The notes under the pieces: generated by a model
The model's input: the letters and a program-made list of their open reading frames with translations, nothing else
What the model was told of the DNA's origin: nothing
Database searches by the model: none
Program-made: the position numbers and the translations under genes
From: Castanea sativa
Lineage: Eukaryota; Streptophyta; Magnoliopsida; Fagales; Fagaceae
Reading direction: 5' to 3'
Assembly (NCBI RefSeq): GCF_040712315.1
Contig: NC_134019.1
Location: forward strand, 30,843,873-30,907,872
DNA: 64,000 nucleotides
In this document: in pieces, positions 22,478 to 34,178 of the stretch
Layout: each line of letters begins with the position of its first letter
Position numbering within the stretch: position 1 is the first letter of the stretch

Positions 22478-22620
22478 GGTTTTAAAAACCAAACCGGGCA
22501 TCTAACCTTTTTTTAAAATTTTCAGTTCAACCTTGGTTTTTACTTGCTTTGGGAGTTTTAACCGAACTAGACTGGCTCCCGATTAAACCGGCCGGTCTAG
22601 TTTGGTTTTTAAAACAGTGG
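22478..22620. mobile_element. Small fold-back MITE
   Basis: GGTTTTAAAAACCAAACCGG at the left is mirrored by CCGGTCTAGTTTGGTTTTTA followed by AAAC at the right. About 140 bp in total, no ORF. Confidence 0.6.
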
Positions 22621-24045
22621 TTTAATTAATATAGTTTTATTAGGAAACATGAACATGAACATAGGTATGGATACAACGATAATACACTAATTTATGAAAA
22701 ATTAGGATACGATATGGCGAGAATACGTATATTGATTAATTATTAAACATATTTTTATTTGTGTGTTTTAAATATTGTTAAGCATTTATTTTTCATATAT
22801 TTTCAAACATATATCAATTTAAGAGCAATATTGGATAATAAAGTAACTCCATGGCTATTAAGTTATGTTTAAAATATAATTAATTGAAAAAATCTAACCT
22901 ATCAATACTTAAAAGATCATCGTTTATTAATAACTGAATCTTATAATTTTTGACATGTAAAAGTGTTTGAGGCGTATCCATATCTGATACGTGTCGAATA
23001 TGAACACACAACCCATTTTGAAGTGTCCGAGAGTCAAAGCGTTTTCTAAATCAAAGTTTGGGACTTAAGGGATTAGCTAATAAGTGAGACAAAATATTAA
23101 GGGTCTATTTGGTACTCATCTAAAACTCACATTTTTATATTTTAAACAATATTACACACATTTTCACATACTTTTTTACTCTTATTTCAAAAATTTATAA
23201 AAATCTCAAATTACAAAAATCCTACCTCAAACCAATCCGCAAACCACCTTTCATAAATCTTTCAAATTTTTTAAACACACTAATAGACAACAGCACTACC
23301 AAACAAAACTATAAATCTACGCTAAAGTGCACAGAACTGTCAGAACATCACATGCCATTGTGTTGTTCTACATAGTTCACAGTTGTTAGTCACTAGACTA
23401 GAGAGTAGAGACAAAACACCACCTGACCACCATTTATTACAAAAAAAATATATGACTGGCGTTATTAAAGATTGAAAGAGAAAGATCAAAGATGGAGTCA
23501 ACTCAGAGTCTACCTCTCTCTCTCTCTGACTCTTTTTTTCTAGTCTCTTCTTCTATTTTTGGGATGAGGTGGAGTCTCTCAGCTCTGCTTCTTTTTCAAT
23601 TTTCTTCACAACAATGTCAACATATATGATTAAATATAAGTTAATCAACCAATTAACCAAGCATTAGAGATTCAGATATGAGAGAGGGATAAAATGTTAC
23701 CAGGTTTGGGGCCTTTGGGCGGTGCTGATTGCTGCGGTGGACTAGTGGTGGCCGGTGGCGTCAGGCGTGGTGCACTGGTCTGTCTTTGCTTTTGCTACAC
23801 TGCTGTTCTGCTGCAGTGCCGCTGCCCAACTTCTCAGTTTTGAGGTCTTCTGCCATAAGTTCGGTTTTTTTTTTTTGGTAGTGGCGTAGAAATCCCCTCA
23901 GTCCAACAATAGCTCTGTCCCGGGCTGGTTGTGTCCTGCCAGTCAAACTCAAATCAAATCAGCATTGTAAGAACTTGGTAATTTCTCATACCGACACTGC
24001 AAAATATAGCCTAGCCTAATAACCTCTCCATTTTTCCCGGGTGTA
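22621..24045. other. Flank between UGT copy 2 and the intact UGT
   Basis: 22930-23100 matches 28370-28620 (CCGAGAGTCAAAG and CCGGGAGTCAAAG, TTTTCTAAATCAA). 23101-23310 has GGTCTATTTGGTA and ACCAAACAAAACT ends and may be another MITE. 23510-23545 is CT-rich. The last 300 bp before the intact UGT is more GC-rich, with an unrecognised minus-strand open frame (23952-23761). The final bases CCCGGGTGTAATGGGTAGC resemble the other UGT start contexts. Confidence 0.45.
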
Positions 24046-25455
24046 ATGGGTAGCAAAAGTCGTCAGCTTCACATATTCTTCTTCCCTTTGATGGGCCATG
24101 GCCACCTGATACCAACGATGGACATGGCCAAGCTATTCGCAGAGCGAGGTGTGAAGGCAACGATTGTCACTACTCCTCGCAACGTGCCTATATTCTCCAA
24201 AACTCGCGGCACCAACGTTGATATCCAAATCATCAAGTTCCCGGCTGTAGAGGCTGGCCTGCCTGAAGGATGTGAGAATATTGACTCAGTGACTTCCCTA
24301 GATATGTCTCACAAATTTATCAAAGCCACTAAAATGCTCCAACAACCACTTGGGCAACTACTACAAGATTACCAACCTAGTTGCCTTGTTGCTGACATGT
24401 TCTTTCCATGGGCAACTGATGTTGCAGCTAAATTTGGTATTCCTAGACTTGTTTTCGGGGGAACTGGTTTTTTTTACCTGTCTTCACAACATAGTCTGAA
24501 ACTATATGAACCCCACAAGAAAGTTTTCTCTGATTCTGATTCTTTTGTCATTCCTGGTTTTCCAGGAGAGATAAAGTTGACAAGGATGCAACTTCCTGAT
24601 TTCACTCTGCAAGAAGTTGAAACAGACTTTTCCAAGTTGTTGAAAGAAGCTATGGAGTCACAGTTTACTAGCTATGGGATGGTTGTTAACAGCTTCTATG
24701 AGCTTGAGCCGGCTTATGCAGATCATTACAGGAAAGTTTTGGGAATAAAAGCATGGCATATAGGTCCAGTTTCACTATGCAACAAGGATGCTGAAGATAA
24801 AGCCCAAAGGGGAAAGGAAGCTACCATTGATGAACATGAATGTTTAAAGTGGCTTAGTACAAAGAAACTCAATTCGGTTATTTATATTTGTTTTGGGAGT
24901 ATGCCAAATTTTAGTGATTCTCAGCTTTTCGAACTTGCAATGGGTCTTGAGGCTTCAGAACAACAATTCATTTGGGTTGTGAGGAAAGGCAAAAATGAGA
25001 AAGAAGAGGAAGATTGGCTACCTAAAGGATTTGAGAAAAGAATGGAAGGTAAAGGATTAATTATAAGAGGTTGGGCACCCCAAGTTTTGATTCTTGATCA
25101 TCAAGCAGTTGGAGGATTTGTGACTCATTGTGGGTGGAACTCGACCTTAGAAGGAGTGGCTTCAGGGGTGCCTATGGTCACATGGCCTATGGCTGCTGAG
25201 CAGTTTTACAATGAGAAGTTGATAACTCAAGTACTGAAAATTGGAATTAGTGTTGGTGCTCAACAATGGACTTGGGTGGTAGACGGTATCAAGAGGGAAG
25301 CAATAGAGAAGGCAATGAGGCAAATTTTGGTTGGTGAAGAAGCGGCCAGAGCCAAGGCACTTGGAGAGATGGCAAGGAGGGCCGTTGAAGAAGGAGGATC
25401 ATCATACTCTGATTTGAATGCTTTAATTGAAGAATTAAGGTTGCATTGCCCTTGA
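24046..25455 (+). CDS. UDP-glycosyltransferase, UGT73 family (intact copy)
   Basis: A 469-residue intronless ORF, normal length for the family. Plant UGT73 enzymes move a sugar, usually glucose, from UDP-sugar to small phenolics such as scopoletin and flavonoids in the cytosol. Visible: N-terminal acceptor domain with the catalytic GH histidine (His20, MGHGHLIPTMDMA) and its partner Asp117 (LVADMFFPW); the linker [20 protein letters not shown] (252-270); CFGS at 282-285; and the 44-residue PSPG box at 343-386, from WAPQ through THCGWNS to AAEQ, with the final Glu-Gln that contacts the sugar. [14 protein letters not shown] is the family C-terminal helix. Compared with copies 1, 2 and 4 it lacks four residues (12 nt) in the segment GEEAARAKALGEM, a deletion shared with the scrap at 37790. 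The substrate cannot be read from sequence. A TA microsatellite follows the stop by about 40 bp. Confidence 0.95.
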   Translation: MGSKSRQLHIFFFPLMGHGHLIPTMDMAKLFAERGVKATIVTTPRNVPIFSKTRGTNVDIQIIKFPAVEAGLPEGCENIDSVTSLDMSHKFIKATKMLQQPLGQLLQDYQPSCLVADMFFPWATDVAAKFGIPRLVFGGTGFFYLSSQHSLKLYEPHKKVFSDSDSFVIPGFPGEIKLTRMQLPDFTLQEVETDFSKLLKEAMESQFTSYGMVVNSFYELEPAYADHYRKVLGIKAWHIGPVSLCNKDAEDKAQRGKEATIDEHECLKWLSTKKLNSVIYICFGSMPNFSDSQLFELAMGLEASEQQFIWVVRKGKNEKEEEDWLPKGFEKRMEGKGLIIRGWAPQVLILDHQAVGGFVTHCGWNSTLEGVASGVPMVTWPMAAEQFYNEKLITQVLKIGISVGAQQWTWVVDGIKREAIEKAMRQILVGEEAARAKALGEMARRAVEEGGSSYSDLNALIEELRLHCP

Positions 25456-25490
25456 TCTCTGGCGCTAAAAATTGCCAGTATGGCTCTTTA

Positions 25491-25493
<3 letters not shown>

Positions 25494-25534
<41 letters not shown>
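25494..25534. repeat. (AT)n microsatellite in the UGT 3' UTR region
   Basis: About 20 AT units starting 39 bp after the stop codon. An equivalent, longer array follows the UGT scrap at 37980, so it was present before that duplication. Confidence 0.95.
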
Positions 25535-25536
<2 letters not shown>

Positions 25537-26239
25537 CCTTGTTATTTAGAGTGTGTTATTTTTACTCGCTTAGTTGTTCTTCAATAATTGTAGGACGTGG
25601 TCCTAGAAATTTGGGATCGATAGTCCAATCAAAATTAATAATACTATACTAAGTTGGAGATAAATGTCTAGTTGTCTGCTAGTTCTTTAAGTTTCAACTT
25701 TTATAACATTTTGCATGGGATTAGGCCAGATTTTTAGCTAAATTTAACCTAAGAAGTCACTCTTTCCTTTTTTTGCCTGGTCCATTTCTTTCTTTTACAA
25801 GCAATGGACTTTCTATGCTTTTTTTACTACTTTATTTAAACATTATTTGTCTACTCTATGTTATTAAAAACAAATCGAAAATTTAGGATTTCATTTGCAA
25901 GATCAACCATTCAATTGACAAGATTTTACACAACTTTCCTAAAACTCGCCAAAAAGCTGCCATAATTCACTTTGGTCAAGTCCCACCACTCAATGCCTCC
26001 ACCAATAAACCAAGTTGTCTGCTTCCTCATAATCCGCATGGCTTAGACTTGAAAGTGAGAAGATGAGGAAGGAAAAGAAACCTGGAGAGAAGGCAAAGGT
26101 GGAAAAAAAATGAGAGAAATGGTAAAAGGGAAAGAATGGAGAAGAAGAAAAGAAAAGAAAAAAAAGAAGGTAAAATGGTGTTACGAGATTTTCATTTTTC
26201 AGATCTTAGATATTAATTTTTTTTTTTTTAAACTTATGT

Positions 26240-26303
<64 letters not shown>
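25535..26303. other. 3' flank of the intact UGT
   Basis: Homologous to the copy 2 flank (TTTTACTCGCTTAGTTGTTC, AATTGTAGGACGTGG, TTGGTCAAGTCCCACCACTC). It ends in (AG)n at 26243-26304. The open frame across 26110-26403 is an artefact of purine-rich repeats. Confidence 0.55.
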
Positions 26304-26308
<5 letters not shown>

Positions 26309-28081
26309 GCGGAGACAGGAATTTATATTTGAGAGGGCTATATATAATTTTTTTTTTTTGTGCGTGTATGAAATGTAAATTAGTAATGTACAATATTTCG
26401 TAGTTTAATATGTGCTATAAACAAAAGTGTATTTAATTAATATTAAAAGGAATATAAAAAAGAAAGCAATGAAAAGTAAAGTAAAAAAAAAATCAAAACA
26501 AAGCAAGTGTAAAGGATTCGGGAAAGAGTTAAAAATAAGGGGTCAGCTGGTCAATTAGGGGCATAGAGCATTGCACATAGGACCGGCTGAATGGTGGAGC
26601 AAGAGATGCGTTCGCCTAAGGCCTTAAGTAAAAAAAAGGTCTCCAAATTTTAACCAATAGGGTTATTTATAATCAATAAATAAAATAATATTTTTTTACC
26701 AAATGAAAAACAAATAAAAAATAGAGAAAAATGCAACATCCACAATATTTTTCATAACATTTTTACAATTAATGCTAAGTAACAAGTTGTTATAGCTTGT
26801 TATTGATGGCAAAAAAATAATTATAGTGATATTTTCCAAAGAGAAAGTAAAAAACAACTTAAAACCTAGGACTTGTTGTAAAAAATATTGTGAATGTTGT
26901 ACTTCTAAAAAAAAATAAAAATAATAATAAGATTTTAGTTAGCAAACTTTTACTAGTTTTCACCTAAGTCTGCCACTAACATTATGGGTCTGTTTGGATA
27001 GAACTTATTGCTGAAAACTGAAAACTGAAAACACTGTAGAAAAATAATTTTAAAATGTGTGAATAGTATCGCAAGACCCATTTTTAATGAAAAAGTTGTT
27101 GAAAAGTGAAACTTGTGGATCCGTGAATAGTGCACGTATGCACTGTTCACGGAAGACTTGGTCAACAATTGCGGATGGGAAAAAAAAAAAAAAAAAAGGC
27201 TGAAAACGCTGAAACGCAAAACGCAGCCCTGATCAGTTGAATCCAAACGCCCTCTATATATTCTTTTACTTACCACATCAACAAGTACAAAAAAATTTGT
27301 CAAATTTTTTTGTCTATAAAATTTCTAAAAAAAGAAAAATTTTTATATAGTTCATGTTAATTAGTAGTAATTTTACATCTAAAATAAGATAATCAATTTT
27401 CGCCTTAGGCCTCCAAATGCATCAAACCGCCCTTAATTGCACAATCAGGGAATGAGAGGCCCACGACGCAAACATTTTAATCTTTCACTCTTTCTTGTCT
27501 AGTTTAGTCACATAGTACATAACTTTTACTTTTAAACAAACTAAAGTAGTAGTGGGAGGGAGGAAAAAGAAGAAGAAGAAGGCAAACGCCAAGTTGCCAA
27601 CAAAGACAGAGAGAGCGAGAGAGAGAGAGAGAGAGAGAGCCGTCCATGTGAGGCAAAATGTTTCTGCATCTATGTGGGGGACTTGGTGGTGCAACAAATC
27701 AACAAAGTTTTTTACCTTGCAATTTTTCTACTGTTGTGTACAAGTAAGCCCTAGATGTATTGAGATGAAAATTAGAATTTTTTTTTTCCTTTTATTTGTT
27801 GAGGTAATTGTTAAAATACCTATGTATTCATTTTAAAGATGTTGAATATTTAATAATTATCATTTGTTGACATATGTATTTATGGATTGTATTTTATTTA
27901 AATGAAAATTATTATTTTTAAGACTTTCTTAAATATATATGTATATTATCAGGTATGGGGGGCCAAAATGATAAGGTTATTTGAAAATTTTCAAATCATT
28001 TAGGATATTTTCAAAAAAAAAAATTTCCAAAAATTTTGGGGGGCCAATGCCCCCGTCGGTCATCAAGTGGCTTCGCCACTG
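26304..28081. mobile_element. Non-autonomous hAT-like element with a nested MITE
   Basis: The left end TTGGCGGAGACAGGAATTT and the right end (reverse complement CAGTGGCGAAGCCACTTGAT) are related inverted termini. The insertion splits a (GA)n tract, which obscures the target duplication. The paralogous flank of UGT copy 2 joins GAGAGAGAG to TTGATTCTCAAATC without it. The left end matches the elements at 2609 and 29178 (CAGGAATTTnTnTTTGAGnGGGC). No transposase seen. Confidence 0.65.
26990..27253. mobile_element. MITE nested in the hAT-like element
   Basis: GGGTCTGTTTGGATAGAACT at the left is mirrored by ATCCAAACGCCCTC at the right (reverse complement GAGGGCGTTTGGAT). The interior has GTGAATAGTGCACGTATGCA, an imperfect hairpin, and an A-run. 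About 264 bp, no ORF. Confidence 0.7.
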
Positions 28082-28879
28082 GAGAGAGAGAGAGAGATTG
28101 ATTCTCAAATCTATGTTCTACTTTTGGTGTGTTCTATTGTGATTTTGAAAGGTGGATGCAAAGATGATTATGATTGTGTAACAAAGTTAACATTTGTATG
28201 GGTACAATATGGCAATATGGCAAAAATGATCATTTATTTTTCATATATTGTTAATATAATATCAATTTAAGAATGAAAATAGATAATAAAGTGAGTTCAT
28301 GACTACTAAGTAATGTTTAGAATTTAATTATTTTAAAAAAGTCTAACCCTTCAAATACGACATGACCATAATTTATTAATAACCATAACTTATAATTTTT
28401 TACTTAAAAAAAATATTAAACAAAAATTAAGTTATAGTTAGTAAAATATTTCTTGAAAAAATTTATTTTTTTTGGCCGTACACATTGGGAACATGCATGT
28501 AGACGTGTCCGAGGCGTGTTCTTGTCTAATACGTGTCCGGGAGTCAAAGAATTTTCTAAATCAAGTGCGGGGCCTAATAGAATTCCTAACAAATGAGACA
28601 AAATATTGAGGCCAATGTATGAGAGTTGGGACTTTAGGTATATTGTTGTTGAAATGATGAGGTTGATGCTATGAAGTGATGTATCATCGATTATAGTAAG
28701 GTAATTTAGATATTTATTTATTAATTATTGAAGTAGCATAAATCACATTCATTATTAAATCGGCTTATAAAATTTTTATAGTAGCCTTATCATTTTCATA
28801 CAAATTATCACTCTCTTTTTTCAGTAAATTAATCACAAGTGTCTGGAATTTTCGATCTTAGCCGCCCCAACTACTCACA
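28082..28879. other. Distal 3' flank of the intact UGT
   Basis: Continues the flank shared with UGT copy 2 (TTGATTCTCAAATCTATGTT; CGGGAGTCAAAGAATTTTCT). AT-rich, no gene seen. Confidence 0.5.
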
Positions 28880-29163
28880 CTCCATTAGTTTGGGCCCCCC
28901 CTCCGCGTAATTGGGTAAAGGTAAATGTCCATGCTGCTCTTTCAGGTCATAGGGTGGCTTTAGCAGCTATTGCTCAAAATCACAAAGGTGAAGTGATTGA
29001 GGTGTGGGCCAAGCTTCAAAACCCCTACTCCCCTCTCTAAGTTGATGCAGTAACAATCTCATGGGTTGTCCAACTTGCTAAAATTGAGGCTTGGAGTCAT
29101 ATCATGGTTGAGGTATATTACTCTAAAACTTGTTTTGACCGCTAATTAGTTGATGTAGCTTTT
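28880..29163 (+). pseudogene. RNase H-like domain fragment
   Basis: The frame reads PPPRNWVKVNVHAALSGHRV, then VIEVWAKLQNPYSPL, VDAVTISWVVQLAKIEAWSH and SKTCFD. This matches the plant reverse-transcriptase-associated RNase H (RVT_3-type) fold seen at the ends of LINE-like proteins. The first catalytic Asp expected in VNxDAA is His here. A TAA at 29039 replaces an expected Gln, and another TAA follows at 29143. Only this domain is present, so it is a decayed retroelement or host paralog fragment. Confidence 0.6.
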
Positions 29164-30118
29164 GTTGACGCAGTAGTAAAGTCAGGAATTTATCTTTGAG
29201 GGGGCCATATATAATTTTTTTTTTTTTTGTGTGTATAAAATCTAAAATAGTAATATACAATACAATTTAAAAATCAATATGCAAATTAAGTAAATGTTAA
29301 TATAGTAGTATTAAATATAATAGAAAACTACTAAATATATGTTAATATAGTAGTATATTTGAATCAAGTACATTTATAATGTACTATGATATATAATATA
29401 TTGATTATTATGATAACAAATAATACATTACAAGTAAAAACAAATGAAAACAAATGAAAAGTAAATTAAACCACTTGGGAAATAGTGGGAATTGGGAAAG
29501 TGGTTAGCCGGTCAGGGGATAGTGCTGTAGAGGGTTGAGGAGCTTCAAGGCTTAAGCTTGTCTTTCTTTTCTTGTCTAGTCGAGTCATAGAAGCTTTATT
29601 AGATTTTACTTTTTACATTGCAAATCATAAAACTACAGCAACCTAAAGGAAAGAACTGTAGTAGCCCAAAGGAAAGAGCTGGAAAGAAAAGAAGAAGAAG
29701 AAGGCAAACGGGGAAAGAGAGAGAGAGAGAGAGACTCACTTGTAGTGGCTTGGTGTGGTGAATCAACATTCAACAAAACCTCTGAACTTTCAATTTTTCT
29801 ACTGTTGTAGTACAAGTAAGCTCTAAATGTGTTAGTATGAAAATTATAATTTTTTCCCTTTTATTTGTTGAGGTAATTGTTAAAATACCCATGTGTTCAT
29901 TTTAAAGATGGTGAATGTCGAATTATTGAAATTTTTTGACACATATATATTTACCACTAATTGGATTGTATTATATTTAAATGAAAGTTATATTTATTTT
30001 TAGACTTTTTTATTAGTTTTTTAGACTTTCTTAAATATATCTGTATGTTATCAAGTATGGGGGTCAAAATGATAAGGTTCTTTAAAATTTTTCAAATTAG
30101 TTAGGATAATTCTAATAT
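29164..30118. mobile_element. Second, diverged copy of the 26304-type hAT-like element
   Basis: Starts AAAGTCAGGAATTTATCTTT and ends near GTCAAAATGATAAGGTTCTT. It shares order and motifs with 26304..28081 (TATATAATTTTTTTT, TTGAGGTAATTGTTAAAATA, GACTTTCTTAAATATAT) but lacks the nested MITE. The right terminus is degraded. Confidence 0.55.
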
Positions 30119-30689
30119 ATAAGGTACAAGCAACACCCCAATTGCCTCTCATTAGTAGTTAAGGCAATTGGGATGTAATGTTAAAAATACTATAAATTTT
30201 ATTGCATAACTTTTACAGATACTAATCACAAAATAATAATTTTGACATTTATTTATTGTGTTATTGACATGCATCAATTTTCCTCTTCCATAATCTCCTT
30301 GGGGGTGCACCTGGGTTACCTCATGTAACAATCAATCTCTTGCATTCCAAAATAGCCCATATAGTTTCAGCAAAAATAATATAAAAAATAGTCTGTATAG
30401 TGACAGCCCAAGCCTTAGTCTCCGAAAACACTACCAGGATATTAAAGAAAACTCTCCTTGTGAACGCTACAAACCTTGCCAACTTTAATTTTTTATTTTT
30501 GAGAAAGGGTGGCAGTAAGAACTTGGTAATTGAAAACTAATGAATAGTGTGTTTATTTGACATCAGCTTGTAAGCTCAACTTCCCCTCAAAAAAAAAAAA
30601 AAAAGGTTATAGGCTCAACTTTTTAACTTTTAACTTTTACTAGTGAAAGTCTCATGCGTTGCATGGTTTTAATCATGAATTATATATTT
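30119..30689. other. Intergenic DNA before the LINE
   Basis: Contains a short hairpin near 30142-30172 (CCCAATTGCCT and AGGCAATTGGG) but is otherwise AT-rich. No gene seen. Confidence 0.4.
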
Positions 30690-33600
30690 CTGAGAGGTCT
30701 ATGTTGGAGAGAGAGTTTGTGAAGGAGGAGATTATTGAGGCTCTCAAGGAGGCTGAAGGCGATAAGGCTCCTAGGCCAGATGGGTTTACTATGGCTTTCT
30801 ATTAGAAATGTTGGAGTGTTTTAGAAGGGTATGTAATGGCTTTCTTCAAAGATTTTCATAGCTAGTGTGTTTTTGAGAAATCTCTTAATGCCACTTTTCT
30901 ATGTTTGATCCCCAAGAAGACTAATGCAGTAAATAATAAAGACTTTCGTCGTATTAGTCTTGTGGGCAGCCTTTATAAACTTTTGGCTAAGATGTTGAAT
31001 TGATATTTGACTCTCAAAATTCCTTTGTGGAAGGGAGACAAATTCTGGATTCGGTTCTAATTGCCAATGAATGCTTAGACAACAGGTTGAAGAGTGGTAT
31101 TCTTGGTGTTATAATTAAGCTGGACATTGAGAAGGCTTATGATCATGTGAACTAGAATGCACTATTTTACCTTATGAAAATGATGGGCTTTGGGGCAAGG
31201 TGGAGTAGGTGGACAAAGGTGTGCATCTTTATAGTTAAATTCTCAGTTCTGGTTAATGGATCTCCTGCGGAGTTTTTTGGTAGTTCTTGTGGTCTTTGCC
31301 AAGGGGATCCTTTGTCTCCGCTTTTATTTCTTATGGTTATGGAAGTGTTGAGTAGACTGTTAAAGAGGACAGAAAGTGGTGGCTTTCTTTGTGGATTTCA
31401 AGCGAGGTCCCATAGGCATGGGGGTATCCATATCTCTCACCTTCTTTTTGCTGATGATACTATTTTGTTTTGTGATGCTTTTAGGGACTAGTTATTATAT
31501 GTGCGGGTGGTGCTAATCTTCTTTGAAGCTATTACAGGCTTAAAAGTTAATGTAGGCAAGAGTGAGATTGTTCTTGTTGGTGATGTTGGAAATTTGAAAA
31601 GTTTGGCTCGTACCCTGTGCTGTAAGGTGGGCACTCTACCTATGAGATATTTGGGCATGCCTCTCGGGGCACATTATAAGGATTCGTCAATTTGGAATCC
31701 TATTATAGAATAGATGGAGAAACTGCTAGCTAGATGAAAAAAACTTTATTTGTCGAAAGGAGGTAGGCTTACTTTCTTCAAAAGTACTCTATCGAGTCTT
31801 CCTACCTACTTTTTATTGTTGTTTACTATCCCTCAGGTTGTGGTAGCAAGAATTGAAAGGATTTAGAGGAATTTCCTTTGGGGGGGGGGGCCTCAGAGGA
31901 TGTTTTTAAGTATCCTTTAATTGTTTGGGATAAGGTATGATTTCCAATTGAATGTGGTGGCTTGGGAATCCGGAGGGTTGGGTTGTTTAACAAGGCTTTG
32001 CTTGGGAAGTGGTTGTGGTGTTTTCGGAAAGAAAATAATAGATGATGGCGTCAGGTTATTGCAGCCAAACATGGGGAGACAAGAGGAGGCTGGTGCATTA
32101 GAGGGGTAAGAGGTGCCCACGGGTGTGAGATGTGGAGGAGTATTTAAGAAGGAACAGAGAAGTTCTTTAGCCAGATTCTATATAATGTGGGGGAGGGTAG
32201 CTATGTTAGTTTTTGGCATGACCCATGGTATGGGCCTACTCCTTTGAAGGAACTCTTTCCTTCTATGTATGCTTGCTTTGTTTCTAAAGAAGCATGTTTC
32301 TCTGACTTGGTTGTATCTGATGGGAAATTTAGACCTCGGTTGATAGAATTAACAAATTTTAAACCTAAGTTGTTAATTAGATTTATTATGAATAAACCTT
32401 GCTAAAATAAACAAACATCAATATCATATCAAAATCATGCATAACGAAATAGTAAAAAGACAAGATATGATGACCCAAGAAAACCAATGAAATAAACTAG
32501 TTTCACAGTAAAAAACCTAGGGGGAAACCTTCCTGAAAAGAAATTTACTATAGTAAAGAGAAGTTTTAGATTTAGTACAAACCTTTGTCCCTAGACTCTA
32601 CAATCCTCGTAGATGAACTCACAACAAAAAATTTCTACTGCTTCAGAACCTTTGAACTCTTCAATAAATGAACGTCACCCTTTTGCACGAATTCTAGTAC
32701 ATGACTAATCAATGATGCACGGATCCCAGTACGTGACTAACTCCACCAACTTGAAGAAGATGTTGGCTGCAAAGTTCTCCACTTCATCAACAATGAATAT
32801 TAAGAAGCACTTGGTTACAAAACCCTAAGGTGCAAAGACGCAGTAGCTTTTATTTTATAGAGAGAATAAGGCACTTGGTCACTTTTTCATGTGTTTTCTA
32901 TGTGCATACCCACTGTGACGGCCTTTAAAATAAGTCTTATATATGTCTAGGGTTGTGAGAAAAGAAACCCTACACAAATATTTTAGCATAGGCCAAAAAT
33001 CAGATCTAGAAATTTTGATTTTGTAAGTCTGGGTAAATTCTCGATCTGTCCAGCTTTTGTCGAGCTTCGTTCATTAAATCTCGATAGATATGTTTCTGTT
33101 GAGCTTCTATCGAGAATATATTGAGAATCTGTCCAGCTTCTATCCAACTTTAATGAATAGCTTTTCTTTACTTGTTTCTTGGTCCAATCTTCATGGCTTT
33201 AACACTTGACTTGAACAACATGTTTCTTGAAGTATTAAACAGATTCTAGATCTACCCAATTACAAGTAAAGTGCATTTTGTCAAAGGATTAGCCAATTTT
33301 AAATGACATATGTTCATAAGAAGTTCCACATATATCCTAACAATATCTACTTCAGAAGGAGGTAGGAGCTGGAATTTACTGTTCCGTCATGGTCCTCAGG
33401 ATTGGCAGGCAACCATTGTCTATTCATTTTTTGAGTTTATTTATTCTTCTATGCCGAGGGGTGAAGGGGATGATCAGCTGGTTTGGAGATTGACTACATC
33501 TGGTGTTTTTGATGTACGCTCTTTTTATAAGCTATTATCTAGTCCTACCATTGATTCCTTTCCTTGGGACTGTATATGGTGTACTAAGATGCCTAAACTG

Positions 33601-34178
33601 GTGTCTTTCTTCCTATGGACAACAACTAATGATGGGATACTCACCATTGATAATCTTATTAAGAAAGGTCAGTCTCTAGTTAATAGGTGTTGCTTATGTT
33701 GCTGCGATGGGGAATCAGTGGACCACCTACTTCTTCATTGTAAGTTCTCTCACGCCTTATGGTGTAAAGTTTTTGCAGTGTTTGGGATTTAATGGGTAAT
33801 GCCAAGGTCAGTGAACTCTCTTTTCTTTATTTGGAGAAATTGGTTTGGACAATATCGTTTAAGCATTTGGAATATGGTCCCGGCATGTTTAATGTGGTTA
33901 GTCTGGCAGGAACGTAATGCCTACATTTTTGAAGACAAGGTGAGAACTTTGGAACATCTAAAATGTTTACTTTTTTTTACTTTGTTTCTTTGGGCTCGTG
34001 TTTGGGGGTGTACAAACTATACTGCTGTTTCTGATTTTTTTAGTTTCTATTTCCTTTAGCTCTTGATCTTTTTGTATTTGTTTTATTGTTCAAAGTGTTC
34101 ACCATTGTGAACATGATGTTCAATTTTTTCTCAATAAAAGTCTTATTACCTATCCCCAAAAAAAAAAAAAAAAAAAAC
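30690..34178 (+). mobile_element. 5'-truncated L1-type LINE, decayed, with poly(A) tail
   Basis: Reverse transcriptase motifs in order: AEGDKAPRPDGF (30755), [20 protein letters not shown] (30908), [15 protein letters not shown] (31293), [10 protein letters not shown] (catalytic FADD at 31447-31458), [11 protein letters not shown] and [12 protein letters not shown]. The C-terminal zf-RVT region follows at 33440-34059 (SFYKLL, FPWDCIWCTKMPKLVSFFLW, ESVDHLLLHC, CLMWLVWQERN). An AATAAAAG signal at 34132 and an A-run at 34156-34178 close it. Many stops and shifts show it is dead. The endonuclease and first ORF are missing. A copia-like LTR is inserted at 32400. I could not identify a target duplication with confidence. 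Confidence 0.88.
32400..33342 (-). mobile_element. Solo LTR of a copia-like element inside the LINE
   Basis: Read on the minus strand it begins TGTTAGGATATATGTGG and ends TTGTTTATTTTAGCA, with a promoter-like TATATAAG (near 32938) and 5'-leader-like sequence. No internal retrotransposon domain accompanies it. The 5-bp flanks (AACCT and ATATC) do not match, so it may have formed by recombination between different copies. Confidence 0.65.

Noticed and set aside
23761..23952. Minus-strand open frame just upstream of the intact UGT
   Set aside because: No recognisable domain, no clear splice sites, and it is not present in the other UGT flanks.
26110..26403. 97-codon open frame
   Set aside because: Composed of (AG)n repeat and A-rich DNA; encodes only RE repeats and Lys runs.
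27552..27836. 94-codon open frame
   Set aside because: Low-complexity purine tract inside the hAT-like element; no domain and not conserved in the related copy at 29164.
30138..30176. CCCAATTGCC hairpin as a microRNA precursor
   Set aside because: The stem is only about 11 bp, much too short for a plant precursor.
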